DNA of 64,000 nt from Pseudalkalibacillus sp052246725 (GTDB lineage: Bacteria; Bacillota; Bacilli; Bacillales; Fictibacillaceae), in NCBI GenBank assembly GCA_052246725.1, contig JBQQCL010000006.1; one strand, 5' to 3'. A model generated the notes under the pieces. That model saw only the letters and a list, made by a program, of their open reading frames with translations. It searched no databases and was not told where the DNA came from. The position numbers were made by a program, and so were the translations under genes. Of this stretch, positions 33,541 to 41,944 are shown one piece after another; position 1 is the first letter of the stretch, and each line of letters begins with the position of its first letter.

Positions 33541-33966
33541 GTGAGCGAAAAGGACAACCTTATCGAAGTAATGTCTTATCATGGTGATAAATGCGACTGC
33601 AAAAAGAAGGACGATAAAAAGAAGGACGATAAAAAGAAAAAGCATCATAAACCTAAAAAGAAGAAGCATAAGAGCAGTGGTAAGCATAGCAGTGGAAAGC
33701 GCAGCAGCGGTAAATGCAGCAGCGGTAAACGCAGCAGTGGAAAACACAGCAGTGGAAAACGCAGCAGCGGAAAACATGACGACTGCAAGAAGAAGCGTAG
33801 CTACGAGTACAATCCAAGCTATGTTGTAGATTCTAAGAAAAAGCGCAGCAGTGACAAATTTGAATGTAAATGTGAATGCAGAAAGAAACACAGCAGTTGC
33901 AAATTCGATGACCATAAAAAGAAGCGTAGCAGCTGTGGCTGTAAACGTGTTTGGGACCTATTCTAA
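33541..33966 (+). CDS. CotG-like Lys/Ser/Cys-rich spore coat protein with SSGK repeats
   Basis: 141 residues from GTG 33541, 7 bases after AAGGGAGG (an ATG at 33535 is too close). Nearly all Lys, Ser, Cys, His and Asp. After a KKKDDKKKDDKKKKHH stretch come seven SSGK units with variable fifth residue (K/H/R/C), then DDCKKKRSYEYNPSY and several CxCxC clusters. No membrane segment. Composition and the shared SSGK unit with the cotB-like gene point to a CotG/ExsB-type coat protein phosphorylated by CotH and cross-linked through Cys. It lies 28 kb from cotH. Function is inferred. Confidence 0.7.
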   Translation: MSEKDNLIEVMSYHGDKCDCKKKDDKKKDDKKKKHHKPKKKKHKSSGKHSSGKRSSGKCSSGKRSSGKHSSGKRSSGKHDDCKKKRSYEYNPSYVVDSKKKRSSDKFECKCECRKKHSSCKFDDHKKKRSSCGCKRVWDLF

Positions 33967-33982
33967 TCTCCTATCTCTAAAC

Positions 33983-34012
33983 AACGAGTGTGACGATCCA
34001 CACTCGTTTTAT
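33983..34012 (+). terminator. Terminator of the CotG-like gene
   Basis: ACGAGTGTG (33984-33992) pairs with CACACTCGT (33999-34007), then TTTATTT. Confidence 0.88.
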
Positions 34013-34103
34013 TTATATACAAAAACTTAAAAACAAACTATTGTGAAAATGTGGAAGTTGATGTAATGTATATAGAAATCTCTTTGAAGAGGGGAGGGAT
34101 TTC

Positions 34104-34664
34104 ATGGGAAAGCAATTTTCAGAGATTCAGAATGAACACATGGCGTTTATTCAGAAGCAGCATCTCTTTTTTGTCGGTACGGCACCACTATCAAACGAGG
34201 GGCATGTCAATTTATCGCCAAAGGGGTATGATACCTTGCGTGTTCTTTCGGCGACAGAGGTTGCGTATTTGGACCTGACCGGAAGCGGAAATGAAACGAG
34301 CGGTCATATCGAGGAAAATGGCCGGATGACTTTCATGTTTTGTGCGTTTGAAGGACCGCCTCAAATCCTGCGCCTCTATGGAACCGGCAACGTCATCCTG
34401 CCTGATGCGGAAAACTGGGATACATACGTGAAGCATTTCGACCTTCTCCCAGGGACTCGGCAGATCATCACTGCAACCATCCATAAAGTCACAACTTCTT
34501 GTGGATATAGTGTTCCGTTCATGGGTTTTACAGGAGAACGGGAGACCCTGAACATTTCCAATACGAAAAAGGGGCAAAAACTTGAAAACTACAGACGCGA
34601 AAAGAACGCAAAGACAATTGATGGACTCGAAACAACGCTAGGGAAGAAGTTGAACAGAAAATAA
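34104..34664 (+). CDS. Pyridoxamine 5'-phosphate oxidase-family protein
   Basis: 186 residues; GGGAGGG before ATG. Split-barrel flavin-binding fold: QKQHLFFVGTAPLSNEGHVNLSPKGYD near the start and YLDLTGSGNETSGHIEENGR (about 52-71). Members bind FMN or F420 and include general stress proteins; this short form lacks the C-terminal PNPOx dimerisation domain, so it is probably not a vitamin B6 enzyme. Single gene. Confidence 0.82.
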   Translation: MGKQFSEIQNEHMAFIQKQHLFFVGTAPLSNEGHVNLSPKGYDTLRVLSATEVAYLDLTGSGNETSGHIEENGRMTFMFCAFEGPPQILRLYGTGNVILPDAENWDTYVKHFDLLPGTRQIITATIHKVTTSCGYSVPFMGFTGERETLNISNTKKGQKLENYRREKNAKTIDGLETTLGKKLNRK

Positions 34665-34771
34665 TCGAGTCCTACATCCAAAGTTGTAGAAAAGTTGATA
34701 CCGTAACATGATTCGGAAATGAGGGTGAAACCATACAATTGAGATAACAAATAGAGAGAGAAGGATATACT

Positions 34772-36025
34772 ATGAGATTCAGAGATTTTCACAAAAACAT
34801 CAAAATCCGGATCATCGAGACGTTCATGAGTCGTTTTGTCGGAAGCATGATCTTTCCGTTCATGTCAATTTATTTAGCGGTCCATTTTGGCGCAAAGATG
34901 GCCGGACTTTTATTATTGGTCAACGTTTTCATTGGGATTGGAATAAACTTCATAGGCGGGTATTTTGCTGATCAGTTCGGTCGGAAAAAGATCATGCTGT
35001 TAGCGGAAACGCTGCGGTTGTTTGCCTTTTTTGTCATGATGCTCTGTAACTCCCCGTGGTTCTTTTCACCAGGAATCACATTTATGATGATGACAGTGAA
35101 CAGCATTTGCTGGGGGCTTGCTGGACCTGCGAACTCCGCGATGCTTATTGATGTCAGTACACCCGAGCAGCGTAAGTTGATGTATTCGATCACCTACTGG
35201 GCGAATAATCTATCAATCGCAATCGGTGGAATCTTAGGAGCATTTCTTTTCAAGGATTACTTGTTCCAGTTGTTCCTGGCTCTGACTGTCATAACGGGAG
35301 TAGTGGTCTATCTTGTCGCCTTCTTTATCGATGAAAGCTATGCACCTGTCAGTACAGTCTTGAAACCGCAAGAACATGTGATGCAATTATTTTCGAATTA
35401 TAAAAAAGTCCTGCATGACAGATTGTTTGTCCTGTATGTCATTGCTGGTGTCTTGATTTTATCAATGGAGTTCCAGTTAACGAATTACGTCGGGATCCGT
35501 TTGAGTGCGGAAATGCCGGTTCAACAGTTCTTATTCTGGGAAATCGATGGCGTGCAGATGATGGGATTCTTACGTAGTGAAAACACCATAATGGTTGCGT
35601 TGATGGCATTGTTTGCTACGAAACTGATCGCGCCGTTCAAGGACAAATCCGTGCTTGTCGGAAGCTGCTTCGTCTTTTCGATCGGCTATGGTGTGATCGC
35701 CTACTCGAACAGCATAGTCCTTCTTTTGATCATGATGGCAGTTCTGACAATCGGGGAGGTTTGCCGGGTCCCTGTGGAACAGTCATACATGGCTTCAATT
35801 CCACCTGATGATGCAAGAAGTTCGTATATGGCATTCAACGGACTGAAATACAACCTGGCAATGCTGATCGTTTCTATTACTGTGACACTTGGCGCCATCC
35901 TTCCGTCCGGTATCATGGCAATCCTGATTACAGCTGTCGGATTGAGTGGTACATTGATTTACTACATGATCACACCGGGGCTGGATGCGCGTAAGCAAGA
36001 GGTTGAAATGAAGCAAGCGGGTTAA
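34772..36025 (+). CDS. MFS transporter (paralogue of 8829-10088)
   Basis: 417 residues; AGAGAGAAGG upstream. Twelve helices, loop motif GGYFADQFGRKKIMLL near residue 64. Aligns end to end with the MFS at 8829-10088: SRFVGSMIFPFMSIYLAV against SRLIGSMIFPFMAIYFTN, and DVSTPEQRKLMYSITYWANN against DVSTKETRAFMYAINYWAVN. The two are clear paralogues. No regulator is adjacent here, and the next gene (36046) is 20 bases downstream. Confidence 0.82.
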   Translation: MRFRDFHKNIKIRIIETFMSRFVGSMIFPFMSIYLAVHFGAKMAGLLLLVNVFIGIGINFIGGYFADQFGRKKIMLLAETLRLFAFFVMMLCNSPWFFSPGITFMMMTVNSICWGLAGPANSAMLIDVSTPEQRKLMYSITYWANNLSIAIGGILGAFLFKDYLFQLFLALTVITGVVVYLVAFFIDESYAPVSTVLKPQEHVMQLFSNYKKVLHDRLFVLYVIAGVLILSMEFQLTNYVGIRLSAEMPVQQFLFWEIDGVQMMGFLRSENTIMVALMALFATKLIAPFKDKSVLVGSCFVFSIGYGVIAYSNSIVLLLIMMAVLTIGEVCRVPVEQSYMASIPPDDARSSYMAFNGLKYNLAMLIVSITVTLGAILPSGIMAILITAVGLSGTLIYYMITPGLDARKQEVEMKQAG

Positions 36026-36045
36026 ATGATAGTAGGGGGTATTTT

Positions 36046-36759
36046 ATGAAAAAGTGGATTGCTGGATTGGTAGCTTTACTCGTCGTTTCCAGCGGATATT
36101 TTGCTTACGGTAAAATGACGGATGATACGTATGAAGGGATGTCGATCGTTCCTGAAAATCGTAATGATTTACCGTTATACAAAGGATTGGAGCCGAATCG
36201 GAATTCTTACACGATAAAAGGTGATCATTGGAGAGATGTCTATAAATTTTATTTGGAAGAACTACCTGAAGAGGGATGGGTTTTGGAAAATGATGATTCG
36301 GCGCTGGATGATACTGATGTAGAAAATGACTGGAGCGGATTTCGTTCGATCTGGATCAAGGATGGATTCGATGGCGAGCTTAACTTGACCGCATATTATG
36401 ACCAACATAATGACCTAACCGATGTGAACTTTGACAAGACGAGGCGCCATATCTCTACCGAATGGATTGGAACAAACCCTGAAACGATTTGTATCTATGA
36501 AAAGGTAGACGATCAGGAATGCCGTGATATAGAGGATGAGGAAAGTATTGAAGAAATTGTTCATCTTATCAATTCCAGTATGGATTGGAACGATGCAATC
36601 GAAACGAGGGAAAAGAAGAGCCTCCTTGAGGTCGGCGGTTTAAAAGTGGAGGTCCATTATGAATCCGATAATGAAGTGTATTTCCGGTCTCATAAAGGGA
36701 TTAAAATAATGAAACCAGAATCGGAGTTCTTTGGGCACGCGAAGTTATCTGTTGAGTGA
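36046..36759 (+). CDS. Secreted or membrane-anchored protein of unknown function
   Basis: 237 residues; GTAGGGGG before ATG. Residues 1-20 (KKWIAGLVALLVVSSGYFAYG) are a signal peptide or N-terminal anchor, without a lipoprotein Cys. The rest is acidic and soluble: VYKFYLEELPEEGW suggests the domain seen in small Bacillus lipoproteins that compare two helices and a sheet, and there are two Cys (ICIYEK, DQECRD). I cannot name the family. Twenty bases after the MFS gene, so probably cotranscribed. Confidence 0.65.
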   Translation: MKKWIAGLVALLVVSSGYFAYGKMTDDTYEGMSIVPENRNDLPLYKGLEPNRNSYTIKGDHWRDVYKFYLEELPEEGWVLENDDSALDDTDVENDWSGFRSIWIKDGFDGELNLTAYYDQHNDLTDVNFDKTRRHISTEWIGTNPETICIYEKVDDQECRDIEDEESIEEIVHLINSSMDWNDAIETREKKSLLEVGGLKVEVHYESDNEVYFRSHKGIKIMKPESEFFGHAKLSVE

Positions 36760-36810
36760 TTAACCTTTTGGAGAGTCGGGTAGTTTGATGGGTGCTCGTG
36801 CAAAACTATA

Positions 36811-36986
36811 GGCTGTATTCGCAAACTTTGTTGCTCTTGAAAGTCGTTGATTTCCGCTCCAGGATGCTCGCTTTCCGCGGGGCGTGCGGTGAGCCCACAG
36901 GAGTCTCGCACCTTGCTCTCCAATCAACTTGCACAAGGTGATTTTTTTAAAATAATTCAAAAGCAACCATCTTTTAGAAAAGAGCC
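36811..36986. mobile_element. MITE-like element, short copy (176 bp), with 8-bp target duplication
   Basis: Same ends and core as the copy at 16679 (GGCTGTATTCGCAAAC to CTTTTAGAAAAGAGCC), but lacking about 48 bp between GAGCCCAC and AGGAGTCTCGCACC. AAACTATA lies at 36803-36810 and again at 36987-36994, a perfect 8-bp duplication. Confidence 0.88.
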
Positions 36987-37038
36987 AAACTATAAAAGCA
37001 TATTAATTTTTCACTAGACCTGTTCGAATTCGTTTTTT

Positions 37039-37410
37039 TGGGACAGAGGAGTGATGTTTACACCAGCCTCTGTCCCAAAACGCACTTTTATGGGACAGGG
37101 GAGTGATGTTTACACCAGCCTCTGTCTCAAAACGCATTTTTATGGGACAGGGAGCTGATGTTTACACCAGCCTCTGTCCCAAAACGCACTTTTATGGGAC
37201 AGGGGAGTGATGTTTACACCGGCCTCTGTCCCAAAACGCATTTTTATGGGACAGAGGAGTGATGTTTACACCAGCCTCTGCCCCAAAACGCACTTTTATG
37301 GGACAGGGGAGTGATGTTTACACCAGCCTCTGTCCCAAAACGCACTTTTATGGGACAGAGGAGTGATGTTTACACCAGCCTCTGTCCCAAAACGCACTTA
37401 ATTAGGACAG
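37039..37410. repeat. 52-bp-period intergenic array, GGGACAG/CTGTCCC type (array 2)
   Basis: TGGGACAG starts at 37039, 37091, 37143, 37195, 37247, 37299 and 37351, each exactly 52 bp apart, with a TTAGGACAG variant at 37403. In each unit CTGTCCCA (one unit CTGCCCCA) lies 31 bp after TGGGACAG. The inner text (AGTGATGTTTACACCAGCCT) is constant within this array but unrelated to that of array 1. With the MITE this fills most of the 800-bp gap between 36759 and 37561. Confidence 0.93.
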
Positions 37411-37560
37411 TTTTCCGTGAATTCCCCAATCCCTGTCCGAGCACCACGACTGATACTGCGTTTGAGTACTTAATCTTCAAGTCTATCAGATTGCCCGCAT
37501 GACCTTAGTCTTTTTCTAATAAACTTATAGAAGAGGACAGAACGCTGACGGAGGTTGATC

Positions 37561-38829
37561 ATGGCCATTCACACAGTTGTTTACGGGGATACATTGTGGC
37601 GGATATCAAGTATGTATGGGGTGCCGATCCCAACGATAAAACAGGTGAACGGGCTCGTTTCTGATGCGATCGTTCCTGGTTTGAATCTGTACCTTCCGGA
37701 TCAAAATCCCCCTGAGAGGTTTTATCAAATAAGGGTGGGGGACACATATTGGAGGCTAGCCCGGCACTTTCAGACGACAATCCAGGCAATCATCTCAGCA
37801 AATCCTGGAGTCGATCCGAATGCCCTGCGAATCGGCCAAAGAATCCGCATTCCAACAATGTTGAAATACCCGATGCAATCGCTTATTTTCATAGATGCCT
37901 GGGATCAATCTCCTTATCAGGACTACTTAAGAGAAATTTCCGGAAGTATCACGTATCTTGCGATTTTCACTTACACGTTCAATCGCACAGGTGCTCTCAT
38001 CCAACCGAATGATGAGACGATCCTCCAGACGAGTAAACAGTTGAATATCAAACCACTGCTGGTCATCAGTAATTATGAAGGAGGTACTTTCAGTCCGGAA
38101 TTGGCGGATGAGGTCTTACAAACTACTACAGCTCGAAGTGAACTTATCAGAAATCTGGTCACAGCAGTGGAAAACAAAGGTTTTGCCGGTGTCAGCATCG
38201 ATTTTGAATTCGTTCCTCCAACGAGAAGAAATGAGTTCACAGCTTTTTTACGGGAATTGAAAGCAGCACTCGGTATACGGATCCTCCAGGTCAATGCTCA
38301 TGCAAAGAGCAGTGATCTGCCGACGAACAGGCTGGTCGGATTTCTCGATTACAGAGCCATTGGTGAAATCGTCGATATTGTTACGGTCATGACATATGAT
38401 TATGGGTACTCGATCGGTCCGCCGGATCCGATTGCACCGACATGGTGGGTCGAACAGGTACTGATGTATGCGACAGGTCAAATCAACCGTCGAAAAGTGA
38501 TGCTGGCCATGGCGCTTTATGGATATGATTGGCCACTGCCCCATCAAGAGGGGAATGTGGCTGGAGCACTTACGGCAAACAATGCACAGAATCTGGCTAT
38601 CACCAACTGGGCACCAATCCAGTATGATCCTCAACCTGAAGCACCAGGGTATAGGTATTGGAAAAATAATGTTGAACATGCCGTGTGGTTCGAGGACATC
38701 CGAAGCTATGTTGCAAAGTATAAACAAATGGAAGTCTATGACCTGCTGGGTGCTACCTATTGGCGACTGCGCTATCGATTCCCCCAGAACTGGGCGTATC
38801 TTGCTAAGAATATCGAAGTCGTTAAATGA
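37561..38829 (+). CDS. LysM-GH18 spore peptidoglycan hydrolase (SleL/YaaH type)
   Basis: 422 residues from ATG 37561, 6 bases after GGAGG (TTG at 37555 is too close). Two LysM domains, residues about 3-46 (VVYGDTLWRISSMYGV) and 52-96 (IRVGDTYWRLARHFQTT), then a GH18 barrel. The catalytic strand reads GFAGVSIDFEFVPP; the final Glu is the acid/base. VTVMTYDYGYSIGPPDP is a second GH18 signature. SleL/YaaH-type enzymes are N-acetylglucosaminidases acting on spore cortex muramic lactam peptidoglycan during germination. No signal peptide, as usual for spore-coat-associated members. Confidence 0.9.
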   Translation: MAIHTVVYGDTLWRISSMYGVPIPTIKQVNGLVSDAIVPGLNLYLPDQNPPERFYQIRVGDTYWRLARHFQTTIQAIISANPGVDPNALRIGQRIRIPTMLKYPMQSLIFIDAWDQSPYQDYLREISGSITYLAIFTYTFNRTGALIQPNDETILQTSKQLNIKPLLVISNYEGGTFSPELADEVLQTTTARSELIRNLVTAVENKGFAGVSIDFEFVPPTRRNEFTAFLRELKAALGIRILQVNAHAKSSDLPTNRLVGFLDYRAIGEIVDIVTVMTYDYGYSIGPPDPIAPTWWVEQVLMYATGQINRRKVMLAMALYGYDWPLPHQEGNVAGALTANNAQNLAITNWAPIQYDPQPEAPGYRYWKNNVEHAVWFEDIRSYVAKYKQMEVYDLLGATYWRLRYRFPQNWAYLAKNIEVVK

Positions 38830-38844
38830 TTTCACGATACACAG

Positions 38845-38876
38845 AAAAAAGAGCCTCCTCAAAGGGGCTCTTTCCA
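38845..38876 (+). terminator. Terminator of the LysM-GH18 gene
   Basis: AAAGAGCC (38848-38855) pairs with GGCTCTTT (38866-38873), then a short pyrimidine tract. Confidence 0.8.
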
Positions 38877-38882
38877 ATTCGG

Positions 38883-38907
38883 TAAAAAAAACACGTTCGT
38901 GTTTTTT
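38883..38907. terminator. Palindrome terminator between convergent GH18 and bioB genes
   Basis: AAAACACG-TTCG-TGTTTT with T-runs on both sides can end transcription in either direction; on minus it would serve bioYB. Confidence 0.75.
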
Positions 38908-38916
38908 CTTTATACT

Positions 38917-39003
38917 TAAAGAAAGTCTAAAATACTTTCTTCAGTATAAGTTCAACTATGGCTTAGCCTTCGCCAAGGCTTGGATTTGCCAAGTTTTCTC
39001 TAT
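38917..39003 (+). repeat. BOX-like dispersed element, copy F
   Basis: About 87 bp; left TAAAGAAAGTCTAAAATAC, right AAGTTTTCTCTA. Lies between the palindrome terminator and the bioB stop codon (39009). Confidence 0.82.
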
Positions 39004-39008
39004 AGAAT

Positions 39009-40001
39009 TCAATTGACCGGCATTTTGATATAGTCGATTTCAAAGCCGAGGTCTTCGAGCATTTCGTGATCCTTCGTGCTTTCCTGGCCTGCTGTCGTCA
39101 AGTAATCTCCGACGAATATGGAATTCGCTGCATAGAGGCCAAATGGCTGTAAGCTTCGTAAGTTCACTTCACGCCCGCCGGAAATCCGGATTTCTTTTTT
39201 CGGATTGATGAAACGGAATAGCGCCAGCACCTTCAAGCAATACCTTGGATCAAGCTCATGCGTTCCTTCTAATGGTGTTCCATCAATCGCGTGCAGGAAG
39301 TTGACTGGGATTGAATCTGCATCCAACACTTTCAAGCTCCGTGCGACATCGACAACTTCCTGTTTCGTTTCCTTCATGCCGACGATGACACCGGAACATG
39401 GAGAAATGCCTGCTTCTTTTGCAATATTGACAGTCGAAACACGATCATCGTATGTATGGGAAGTCGTGATGTTATCATGATTCGTCTCGGCTGTATTCAA
39501 GTTATGATTGTAACGATCAACGCCAGCAGCCTTCAACCGGGCAGCTTGTTCAGACTTGAGAATCCCCAAACATGCACAAATTTTCAGATCGTAATTTCCT
39601 TTGATTTCTTCGACTGCAGATACGACGGTATCGACATCGCGATTCGTCGGACCGCGGCCGCTGGCTACAATGCAATAGGTCCCGACGTTCATTTTATGGG
39701 CCTGTTCTGCTCCATCTAAGAGGGTCTGTTTTTCGACCATCGGATAAGAATCAATCGGCGCTTTCGAGACGATCGATTGCGCACAATAGCCGCAGTTTTC
39801 AGGGCACAGACCTGATTTTGCATTCATGATCATATTGAGCTTCACTTTATTTCCATAGTAGGTTTTCCGGATTTGATAGGCTGCATGTAGTAAAAGCAAC
39901 AGTTCATCATCTGGAGCATCCAAAACCGACAATGCTTCCTCATCCGTAATTTCTCCGCCAGCAATGACACGTTCTGCAAGGTCATTCCACTTCGTTGTCA
40001 T
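39009..40001 (-). CDS. bioB: Biotin synthase
   Basis: 330 residues. Radical-SAM cluster motif SGLCPENCGYCAQS (C-x3-C-x2-C, about residues 64-71), NLNTAE, GMKETKQE and the RISGGREVNL region expected of BioB. Converts dethiobiotin to biotin with its two iron-sulphur clusters. Fifteen bases after bioY on the same strand, so a bioY-bioB operon. The other bio genes are not in the window. Confidence 0.96.
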   Translation of the reverse strand: MTTKWNDLAERVIAGGEITDEEALSVLDAPDDELLLLLHAAYQIRKTYYGNKVKLNMIMNAKSGLCPENCGYCAQSIVSKAPIDSYPMVEKQTLLDGAEQAHKMNVGTYCIVASGRGPTNRDVDTVVSAVEEIKGNYDLKICACLGILKSEQAARLKAAGVDRYNHNLNTAETNHDNITTSHTYDDRVSTVNIAKEAGISPCSGVIVGMKETKQEVVDVARSLKVLDADSIPVNFLHAIDGTPLEGTHELDPRYCLKVLALFRFINPKKEIRISGGREVNLRSLQPFGLYAANSIFVGDYLTTAGQESTKDHEMLEDLGFEIDYIKMPVN

Positions 40002-40016
40002 ATCTACACTCCTTTG

Positions 40017-40595
40017 TTATGCTGCAGATTTTTTAAAAGTACTAGAGGTTTTCGAAAGGGTACGGTGCAGCCTTGGTGCAATCAACCCTGCGCACACTGA
40101 TAGAATGATATCTTTTGGCAGCGGTGCAAGCATCCATACCCATGCCATTTCATACGTGAAGCCTTCAGGAGCAGCGGCCCAGACCTTCATCGCCATGTAC
40201 ATCCAGTTCGTTCCTGCTATGTAGTTGATCGCCATCCCGACTAATGCTGCAATTAAGAAGCTCTTCTTGCTAGCTTTCTTTTCAACGATTTTACCAGTGA
40301 CATAGGCTACGAGAATAAAAGAAAGGATGAAGCCGAATGTTGGTTTCAATACCATTCCAAATCCACCGCTGAATTGAGCGAATACCGGTGCGCCTGCCAG
40401 TCCGATCAAGGCATAGACTGTCATCGAAATCGCGCCGAGACGGCTTCCTAAAATCAACCCCGCCAATACGCTGAAAAAGGTTTGTAACGTTATCGGAACG
40501 CTGCCGATTACCAGAAGCGAGGTCAGGTTCGCGCCGACCGCCATGAGTGCTGCGAACACAGCGGCAAGTGTAATATCAATCGGTTTCAGTTTCAT
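40017..40595 (-). CDS. bioY: Biotin transporter BioY
   Basis: 192 residues from ATG 40595 (MKLKPIDITLAAVFAALMAVG), 6 bases after GGAGGAG. Six membrane helices. BioY signatures: PITLQTFFSVLAGLILGSRLGA and GLAGAPVFAQFSGGFG, then FGFILSFILVAYVTGKI. Substrate-binding subunit of the ECF-type biotin importer. Cotranscribed with bioB under a BirA-like operator. Confidence 0.95.
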   Translation of the reverse strand: MKLKPIDITLAAVFAALMAVGANLTSLLVIGSVPITLQTFFSVLAGLILGSRLGAISMTVYALIGLAGAPVFAQFSGGFGMVLKPTFGFILSFILVAYVTGKIVEKKASKKSFLIAALVGMAINYIAGTNWMYMAMKVWAAAPEGFTYEMAWVWMLAPLPKDIILSVCAGLIAPRLHRTLSKTSSTFKKSAA

Positions 40596-40631
40596 AAAAG
40601 TCTCCTCCAAATTCATCGTTGTCTCTCTAGT

Positions 40632-40686
40632 AGAATATCGGAAACCACGAAAATATGTCAACTTTAATATTATTCAGGTTAACAAT
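40632..40686 (-). promoter_or_regulatory. bioYB promoter with BirA-like operator
   Basis: On the minus strand: ATTGTTAACC, 13-14 bases, AGTTGACAT is an interrupted inverted repeat (plus 40655-40686) like Bacillus BirA operators. TTGACA (plus 40656-40661) is the -35 and overlaps the right half; TATTCT (40632-40637) is the -10 with an 18-bp spacer. BirA binding would block the promoter. Confidence 0.7.
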
Positions 40687-40802
40687 ATAAGCAGGAAAGT
40701 CTCGGAGGAAATTCAGTGAGACAAAGTGAAAGCGAGATGAGGAGGGATGTGTGTGGACCAGTGAACAGATTAGTGATAGTGAAAGGGTAATAACCGCGTT
40801 AA

Positions 40803-40933
40803 CGGACACAGGAGACCTTATTTTCCCAAAAATCGTTAACTTTTAAAAAAATAACGGGGACAGCAGAGACCTTAATTCATGAAAAACAAAGCAAATCTGC
40901 TGTTTTGTTCACAGATAACGGCTCTGGTGTCCG
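40803..40933. repeat. GGACA-type symmetrical array (copy 2)
   Basis: CGGACAC at 40803 and GGGGACAG (aligned start 40857) on plus; inverted GTGTCCG at 40927, 70 bp from the second. The inner text contains AGAGACCTTA as in the other copies. Together with the bio promoter it fills the 378-bp gap; a lone GTGAACAGATT lies at 40761. Confidence 0.82.
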
Positions 40934-40974
40934 CTAATTTTTTGTACATATGGAGTATTACAATTCACCAACGT

Positions 40975-41838
40975 CTAAGAATGAACAACTGCCCCAACCA
41001 CTTCACCGTTCGTCCGATAATGTTGAATCATCTTGTAGACGAGATCTGATTTGGTGACGAAGTGGAGGGTTCTCTTTAATACAGCAGGCGTTAATCGGCG
41101 ATAGACGACCCCATGATGTTGGACATGTTCTGCTTGTATTTCCGGTATGAACGATAGTCCGATTCCTTCAGCTGTATATCCGAGTATCGTTTCATAAGGT
41201 GTTTCGAGTGCCAAATTAAATGAAATACCGTTATCCTTATAAATTTTTTCTATTTTAAGCCGTGTTTCACATGGCTTCAATGGAAGTATGATTTTCTCAT
41301 CGTTTAGTTCATCAAGTGTAATATAGGTTTTGAGGGCAAAAGGATGTCCACTTGGGATCGCCACTAAGTATTCTTCCTCAAATAGGGAGAGAGCTCGGAT
41401 GCCATCTTCCTCATCAAAATCCTGGACGAACGCACCATCAATATCCCCTCTGTGAAGTGAATCCAGCAATTGTGAGCTCCTGCTTTCAAGCACCGTGCAC
41501 AGTTGATGCGAATCAATCTGTTTAGCGATTTTCGGAAAATAATAGGAGGCAAGAGTCGGCAAAGATCCAAAGCGAAACGTCGTCGGATTGAGGGTTTCAC
41601 AAATGACGGAATCCAGTTGTTCGAGCAACGGTTTGACTTTCTGAAGAAAACGTCGTCCTTGATCCGTTAATTGAATGCCGATATTCGTCCGGACGATTAA
41701 CGTTTGATTCAATGATTTTTCCAGCTGCTTCAGTTGTTTACTCAATGCTGGCTGCGAGATGAAAAGACTGTTTGCCGCTTTTGAAATACTGCTTTTTTCA
41801 GCGACTTCGATAAAGAAACGCAACTGTTGTAAGGTCAT
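40975..41838 (-). CDS. LysR-family transcriptional regulator
   Basis: 287 residues from ATG 41838 behind AGGAAGGTGG. N-terminal HTH: LQQLRFFIEVAEKSSISKAANSLFISQPALSKQLKQLEKSL. The remaining 200 residues form the LysR substrate-binding domain, with SFIPEIQAEHV near residue 240. Divergent from an MFS gene with a short dyad between them, so it very likely controls that transporter in response to its substrate. Confidence 0.9.
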   Translation of the reverse strand: MTLQQLRFFIEVAEKSSISKAANSLFISQPALSKQLKQLEKSLNQTLIVRTNIGIQLTDQGRRFLQKVKPLLEQLDSVICETLNPTTFRFGSLPTLASYYFPKIAKQIDSHQLCTVLESRSSQLLDSLHRGDIDGAFVQDFDEEDGIRALSLFEEEYLVAIPSGHPFALKTYITLDELNDEKIILPLKPCETRLKIEKIYKDNGISFNLALETPYETILGYTAEGIGLSFIPEIQAEHVQHHGVVYRRLTPAVLKRTLHFVTKSDLVYKMIQHYRTNGEVVGAVVHS

Positions 41839-41855
41839 CCTAACCACCTTCCTGG

Positions 41856-41872
41856 TATAACGAATTGTTATA
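41856..41872. promoter_or_regulatory. Probable LysR operator
   Basis: TATAAC-GAATT-GTTATA is a perfect inverted repeat in the 106-bp divergent region, 18 bases from the regulator start, and fits a T-N11-A LysR box. Confidence 0.65.
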
Positions 41873-41944
41873 GCGATTATAGCATAATGATTCTTCCTGA
41901 GGTCTAATATTTGAATTATGATGGAACCAGATGGGGGTGATCTG

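Noticed and set aside
33481..33915. 144-codon open frame on minus opposite the CotG-like gene
   Set aside because: Same effect: antisense of Lys/Ser repeats gives a hydrophobic artificial protein; the plus-strand gene has the ribosome binding site and terminator.
37039..37410. Regular 52-bp array considered as a CRISPR array
   Set aside because: The text between cores is the same in every unit instead of unique spacers, each unit contains an internal inverted repeat, and no cas gene is near.
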